Assembly (NCBI GenBank): GCA_002069125.1
Contig: MVZN01000009.1
Coordinates: 1 to 64,000, forward strand
Source: Spirochaetes bacterium ADurb.BinA120
GTDB lineage: Bacteria > Spirochaetota > UBA4802 > UBA5368
Direction of reading: 5' to 3'
Length of the DNA stretch: 64,000 nt
Part shown: one piece after another, positions 60,721-64,000 of the stretch
How positions within the stretch are numbered: position 1 is the stretch's first letter
Layout: each line of letters begins with the position of its first letter
Position numbers and translations under genes: made by a program
The notes under the pieces: generated by a model
The model's database searches: none
What the model was told of the DNA's origin: nothing
The model's input: only the letters and a program-made list of their open reading frames with translations

Positions 60721-60978
60721 ATGAAGAAGTTCGCAAGTCTTATCGTACTCGTTTTCGCGCTCGGCCTGGTTTTCGCAAGCTGCGCGAAGAAGGAAGAGTC
60801 TGTCGATCCCAACGCTCCGGCCGCTACCGAGGAGAAGAAGGACGAAGCCACCGTTGCCGACGCTGCGAAGGACGCCGCGAAGGAAGCCGCTCCTTCCAAA
60901 GACGCTCTCAAGGACGCCGCCAAAGGTGTCGCGAAAGACGTCGCCACCAAGAAGGGCGGGGACATGCTGAAGAAGTAG
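60721..60978 (+). CDS. Small Lys/Ala-rich lipoprotein
   Basis: 85 aa. MKKFASLIVLVFALGLVFASC gives a lipoprotein signal (lipobox FASC, cysteine 21). The rest is a disordered or amphipathic alpha-helical chain of DAAKD / DAAKGVAKD repeats, similar in pattern to LEA-like hydration-helix proteins. CAAGGAGATT precedes the ATG. It lies 167 bp after the other small exported protein with similar composition but a different anchor, and is probably a related stress or structural envelope protein. It ends in a terminator. Confidence 0.75.
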   Translation: MKKFASLIVLVFALGLVFASCAKKEESVDPNAPAATEEKKDEATVADAAKDAAKEAAPSKDALKDAAKGVAKDVATKKGGDMLKK

Positions 60979-61000
60979 TACCGGCTCATGCCGCACTTAC

Positions 61001-61035
61001 AAAAGGGATATCCGCCTGCGCGGCTATCCCTTTTT
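61001..61035 (+). terminator. Rho-independent terminator
   Basis: A 10-bp outer stem (61001-61010 / 61025-61034) with an inner CCGC/GCGG stem and five T. It lies 22 bases after the small lipoprotein stop. Confidence 0.8.
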
Positions 61036-61110
61036 ATTTGCCACGTTCTTTTCGTTTCCTTGTTGAGTAGTTTACAAGCTTATTGTTAAATGAGAACCTC
61101 TAAAAATTAA

Positions 61111-61234
61111 GGGTAGTCTCAAAAACTCGATTTACCCGCCCGCCGAAGGCGGGCGGGTAAATCTAAGTGTTGAATTTACCAGTAGTTGCATTTTAAAGAT
61201 AATCTGAAAATAATTGTTTTTAGGACTTCACTTA
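61111..61234 (+). repeat. Dispersed GC-palindrome repeat, copy 2
   Basis: Same block order as 26049-26147. The core is a perfect 16-bp palindrome with a GAA loop (61129-61144 / 61148-61163), followed by CAGTAGTTGCATTTT. It carries about 25 extra bases before TAGGACTT relative to copy 1. Confidence 0.8.
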
Positions 61235-61251
61235 ATTTTTGAGATTCCCAA

Positions 61252-61320
61252 TAATTGTAACTACTGGCATACTCAGGACTCAGGTTTACCCGCCCGCCAA
61301 AGGCGGGCGGGTAAACCTGA
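61252..61320 (-). repeat. Dispersed GC-palindrome repeat, copy 3, inverted
   Basis: The reverse complement repeats the palindrome and CCAGTAGTT block of copy 2. The core is a perfect 18-bp palindrome (61282-61299 / 61303-61320) with an AAA loop. It faces copy 2, so the two copies can pair over about 200 bp. Confidence 0.75.
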
Positions 61321-61417
61321 TTATTAGAGATTGCTTAATGAAATTATACGGCTCGCAGGTTTTTATTGAGGCAAGGGAATGCGCCCGCGGCAAGGCATGC
61401 GTTATTCCGGGTATGCG

Positions 61418-62137
61418 ATGAATTTTAATGACAGGATATCGGCCGCCGATTATGACAGGAGACTTTCCGCCGAGGGCTATCCTGGCGGGCTTGTCGATTA
61501 TATCGAGCGTGAGCTCGATGGATGCGGAAGCGTTATCGACGTGGGCGCCGGAACAGGTTTCTTCGCGATTCCGCTTGCCGCGAGGGGATATACGATCGAC
61601 GCGGTCGAACCCTCGATGTACATGCTGGAAATATTGCAATCCAAAATCGACGCTGCCACGGCACCGAAAATTCGCCTGAATAACCGTACATGGGAGGATT
61701 GGGAGGGGGAAAAGCGTGACGCGCTCATCTGTCTGCACGCCCTGTATCCGATGAGGGACCCCCGGGCCGCTATCGAAAAGATGACCCGCTATGCCGATAG
61801 GCGAATCATCCTGGTCCGCAGTGATGAGGGGTCACGCAACCTGAGCGGCCTTCTTAGGGAGATGACCGGAAAGATCCGCGATGGGGGACCATTCATCGAG
61901 TTGATCAGAAAAGCACTTGCCGGATTGGATATGCCCTACTCTGAGGAGATTGTCGAACAGCGCCGAACGAGTGTGTTTTACGATTTGGATGGAGAGGCGC
62001 GGTATTATTGCGGGCATCTCGGATTGAAGGAAGACCGGTTGGAGTGGATCCGTGGAATCATAGAGCGGAACACGGTGCGCCGCGAAGGGCGTTTCGAGTT
62101 CGAGGGACTGTATCGCGACTTCATGGTAACATTCTGA
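61418..62137 (+). CDS. SAM-dependent methyltransferase
   Basis: 239 aa. Class I methyltransferase with motif I VIDVGAGTGFFAIPLA (about residues 39-54), motif II TIDAVEPSMYML, and LICLHALYPMRDP at the motif IV position. The substrate is unknown. The start at 61418 gives the usual N-terminal length; a 13-codon in-frame extension exists but has no better ribosome site. The gene follows the paired palindrome repeats and overlaps the convergent metallopeptidase gene by 17 bp at the 3' end. Confidence 0.8.
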   Translation: MNFNDRISAADYDRRLSAEGYPGGLVDYIERELDGCGSVIDVGAGTGFFAIPLAARGYTIDAVEPSMYMLEILQSKIDAATAPKIRLNNRTWEDWEGEKRDALICLHALYPMRDPRAAIEKMTRYADRRIILVRSDEGSRNLSGLLREMTGKIRDGGPFIELIRKALAGLDMPYSEEIVEQRRTSVFYDLDGEARYYCGHLGLKEDRLEWIRGIIERNTVRREGRFEFEGLYRDFMVTF

Positions 62138-62909
62138 ATGCCGACGTCCGGGAGAATTCCGGATCGATCCGGAGATAGTACCGACGCCATACGACGTATT
62201 TGCGTTTAACCGCGTCGTGCCTTGCCATTACAGCCTTAAATTTTTCTCCGGCCCCAAAGGCCATCTCCGAGTAAACGCAGAAATCCTCCTCCAGCGAGGC
62301 GGTGGCGTATTCCGCGAGGAATCCCTTCGCGTACAGGCGCTCATCTCCGGCCAGAGAGTCTTTGCCCCTCCGGATGGCCTCTACCCCGCCGGTCTCGCCG
62401 CCCACATAGGCGAAGCCCGGGGGATTGCACGCGCTCCATTCTTCGACGGGGAAAGGGTGTTTGGAGTACAGGATGTGGGCCAGCTCGTGGTGAAATGCCC
62501 TGCCAATATATTCATCCGTATACCCCTCGGAAGCGCCGGCGCTGCACAGGTATATGCGGTCGTGGGTGCTTGTAGCCCCGAATTTAAGGCCGTAAAACGA
62601 AAGCTCGCCGCATAAATGGACGGAACGAAGATGCCTCTCGATAAGCGCTTTTGGATACGCACCCAGTGACGCGCTCAAGAGGGCTTTCACGCGCTTTAGC
62701 TCCTCTTCGGCCATATCCGAGGCGGCCGCCGAGATTGGGGACTCGAGCCACTCCACCGGGAAAAAGCCTTCGCCTGTCACGCATCGCACTTCGATGCCAT
62801 ATTCCAGCTCCAGCGGACCGAGGAGGCGCGCGCAGCGGTATTTTTCGGCGGAACCGCAGAAAGCCGCAAAGAGTGAGAGCGCGGCCGGTAAGAGGGCAAA
62901 GCGTTTCAG
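62121..62909 (-). CDS. Putative exported zinc metallopeptidase
   Basis: 262 aa if translation begins at CTG 62909. The zinc motif is FHHELAHIL (H-E-x-x-H) with an upstream YIGRA helix. A GETGGVEAIRRGKD loop and a downstream FCVYSEMAF helix with a candidate third ligand (Glu) follow. The N-terminus from the CTG reads LKRFALLPAALSLFAAFCGSA, a convincing signal or lipoprotein peptide. No in-frame ATG, GTG or TTG lies near it, and the first GTG (62789) would remove the signal. GGAGG lies 10 bases before the CTG, which overlaps the previous stop as CTGA. Confidence 0.6.
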   Translation of the reverse strand: MKRFALLPAALSLFAAFCGSAEKYRCARLLGPLELEYGIEVRCVTGEGFFPVEWLESPISAAASDMAEEELKRVKALLSASLGAYPKALIERHLRSVHLCGELSFYGLKFGATSTHDRIYLCSAGASEGYTDEYIGRAFHHELAHILYSKHPFPVEEWSACNPPGFAYVGGETGGVEAIRRGKDSLAGDERLYAKGFLAEYATASLEEDFCVYSEMAFGAGEKFKAVMARHDAVKRKYVVWRRYYLRIDPEFSRTSAFRMLP

Positions 62910-63955
62910 CGTTTGAGCACCTCCGGGGCGAGACGTTCGATCAGCTCGAGCGCGGCAAAGAGTCTGTCCGGGTCGAGAGCGTGCAGTTTTCCAGCGTGTT
63001 CGATCATGAGTATGTTATCGGCCTGTCCGGCAAGCCGCCACCCGAAGGGCAGGGCGCGGGCCGAGGACGAACCGTCCGGTAGCGCCTGGATAGCTTCATT
63101 GTCCTCGTAGAACATTCCTGCGGAAAAGAGCGCAATGTCGGAGATTCTTCCGGGGCGGGCGATCTCCCCGAGGACGCGGCCGTCCGGAGAGAACTCCGTA
63201 ACCGTCCGCAGGCCCGGCGCTCCCGTGACGCACCGAAAGCCCCGGTCGGTAATCGCTATCCTGGGGGAGGCGATGGCCCTGTTCGCGAGGATGATGGACG
63301 GCGGGGCCGTGGAAACGATGCTCATGTTGTACCGGCCGGCGATGCCGGCAATGACGATGGCCCGCCCTTGCATCCGTTTAAGCTCTGCCCGGTAAAAATC
63401 CCCCCGAAACGGCGGCGAAAAATTCTCGCCTTTCAGGAAAGGGGTGGTGCCGCCGCTCGAAGGCGAGTAGCGGTACAGCGACCTGCCCGCCAGGAAGAGG
63501 ACTGTGTCGTCATCGAGTCGGCACGCGGCGCGAACCGGGCCTTCGGGGTTTGGGACCGTTACGGCGGCCGCCCTTCCCGAATAAATCATCAGCCCTTCGG
63601 CCCCGGCGACCGTCAGGGTCCGTTTTGTCGATTCAGCCGAAAGCAGTACCGCGTCCTCCCCGGCTTCTATCGTCCTCCTGAAGGGGAAGACAACGGAAAG
63701 CTTTTTTCCGGAACGGAAGACAAGCGAGTTGCCCGACTCGATGGGATACGGCTCGTCGAACGATTCGACAAGCGCCATCGCGATTACGGCGCCCCCGATG
63801 TCCGCGATCGTGGACGCCGGAGTTGATTTTTCGTAGCGAGAAAGGGCTCTTTCGAGGGCCTTCCGGCCGTCGTCGGAGCAGGAGGCCACGACGACACACA
63901 CGAGCGCGACGTGAAGGGCCGTGTGAATGAAGGGCTGTTTCATTGTCCGACCCAT
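62906..63955 (-). CDS. Hypothetical lipoprotein of 349 aa
   Basis: Not recognised. The signal peptide ends in VVVASC (cysteine 26 if the first ATG is used). The mature part is all-beta in pattern, with repeated strand-turn units such as LSVVFPFRRTIEAGEDAVLL, LYRYSPSSGGTTPFL and TVTEFSPDGRVLGEI, suggesting a beta-propeller-like domain. It is coupled at both ends: its ATG overlaps the upstream stop (TAATG) and its stop overlaps the next start (CTGA). ATG 63943 is an alternative start. Confidence 0.6.
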   Translation of the reverse strand: MGRTMKQPFIHTALHVALVCVVVASCSDDGRKALERALSRYEKSTPASTIADIGGAVIAMALVESFDEPYPIESGNSLVFRSGKKLSVVFPFRRTIEAGEDAVLLSAESTKRTLTVAGAEGLMIYSGRAAAVTVPNPEGPVRAACRLDDDTVLFLAGRSLYRYSPSSGGTTPFLKGENFSPPFRGDFYRAELKRMQGRAIVIAGIAGRYNMSIVSTAPPSIILANRAIASPRIAITDRGFRCVTGAPGLRTVTEFSPDGRVLGEIARPGRISDIALFSAGMFYEDNEAIQALPDGSSSARALPFGWRLAGQADNILMIEHAGKLHALDPDRLFAALELIERLAPEVLKR

Positions 63956-64000
63956 TATGGTTTGGAGCGTTTCATCATCACGCGCTCCATGGCCTTGTTG
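63955..64000 (-). CDS. C-terminal end of an upstream gene (partial)
   Basis: Only the last 14 codons are inside the window (ending NKAMERVMMKRSKP, stop TAA at 63957-63955). The stop overlaps the ATG of the lipoprotein gene by one base (TAATG), so the two are translationally coupled. The product cannot be identified from this fragment. Confidence 0.6.
   Translation of the reverse strand, partial: NKAMERVMMKRSKP

Noticed and set aside
1-64000. tRNA and rRNA genes
   Set aside because: No T-loop or acceptor-stem pattern and no rRNA-like stretch was seen in the intergenic regions.

Overview
The window is a GC-rich, densely coded stretch of bacterial chromosome. It looks like a diderm, probably motile organism. 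At least nine products carry lipoprotein or Sec-type signals, several with loose lipoboxes such as FASC, VVASC and LAAC. There is a CheD chemotaxis deamidase, an HDOD regulator, a FecR-type anti-sigma factor and a GH57/DUF4912 glycan pair. This mix is compatible with Spirochaetota, but that is an inference from gene content; no rRNA, tRNA or other phylogenetic marker was found.

Layout. 1-4.9 kb: a tyrosine recombinase, a VCP-like AAA+ ATPase, and a GH57 branching enzyme with a DUF4912 partner. 5-9 kb: secreted or lipoprotein genes of unknown role and a nitroreductase. 9.2-14.2 kb, minus strand: a 54-aa protein, an atypical radical-SAM enzyme, QueE, a membrane-anchored beta-propeller, an exported phospholipase D and an unknown 327-aa protein. 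14.3-17.7 kb: a 1,120-aa tail-fibre-like protein with two discoidin domains and 16 exact-length 32-aa repeats. 18.7-22.9 kb: thioredoxin, Dtd, a shikimate kinase-chorismate synthase fusion, RibF, Ogt and a DUF493 protein, mostly overlapping. 23-26 kb: an HI0933-type flavoprotein, PlsC and an EamA transporter.

26-28 kb is an AT-richer island. It holds a dispersed GC-palindrome repeat, a MORN-repeat gene, and a deleted IS66-type element inserted 30 codons into a HigB-like toxin gene. 28-41.7 kb: a GpsA fused to a degenerate acyltransferase-like domain, a stand-alone AICAR transformylase, YjbQ, a Tat-exported D-aminoacylase, membrane-anchored MsrAB, a DEAD-box helicase, an MBL hydrolase coupled to a tandem hotdog protein, a degenerate ADP-ribosylglycohydrolase and a FecR lipoprotein. 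42.7-43.1 kb is a long intergenic region with a sigma54-like promoter and a strong terminator but no gene.

43-54.6 kb: acyl-CoA ligase, M20 peptidase, sugar-phosphate nucleotidyltransferase, HEAT protein, signal peptidase I, aminotransferase, methyltransferase, HDOD protein and CheD. 54.8-58.6 kb: four overlapping genes ending in a phosphoglycerate-mutase-type phosphatase and an alkaline phosphatase lipoprotein. 58.6-61 kb: an ECF sigma factor, its zinc-finger/FecR anti-sigma factor, and two small highly charged exported proteins. 61.1-61.3 kb: two more copies of the dispersed palindrome, facing each other. The window ends with a methyltransferase and a translationally coupled lipoprotein/metallopeptidase operon that runs off the right edge.

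Most genes are housekeeping or envelope functions. The unusual items are the fusions (AroK-AroC, GpsA-acyltransferase), the fibre protein without phage neighbours, several enzymes that keep a fold but lose key residues, and the orphan promoter-terminator pair near 43 kb.
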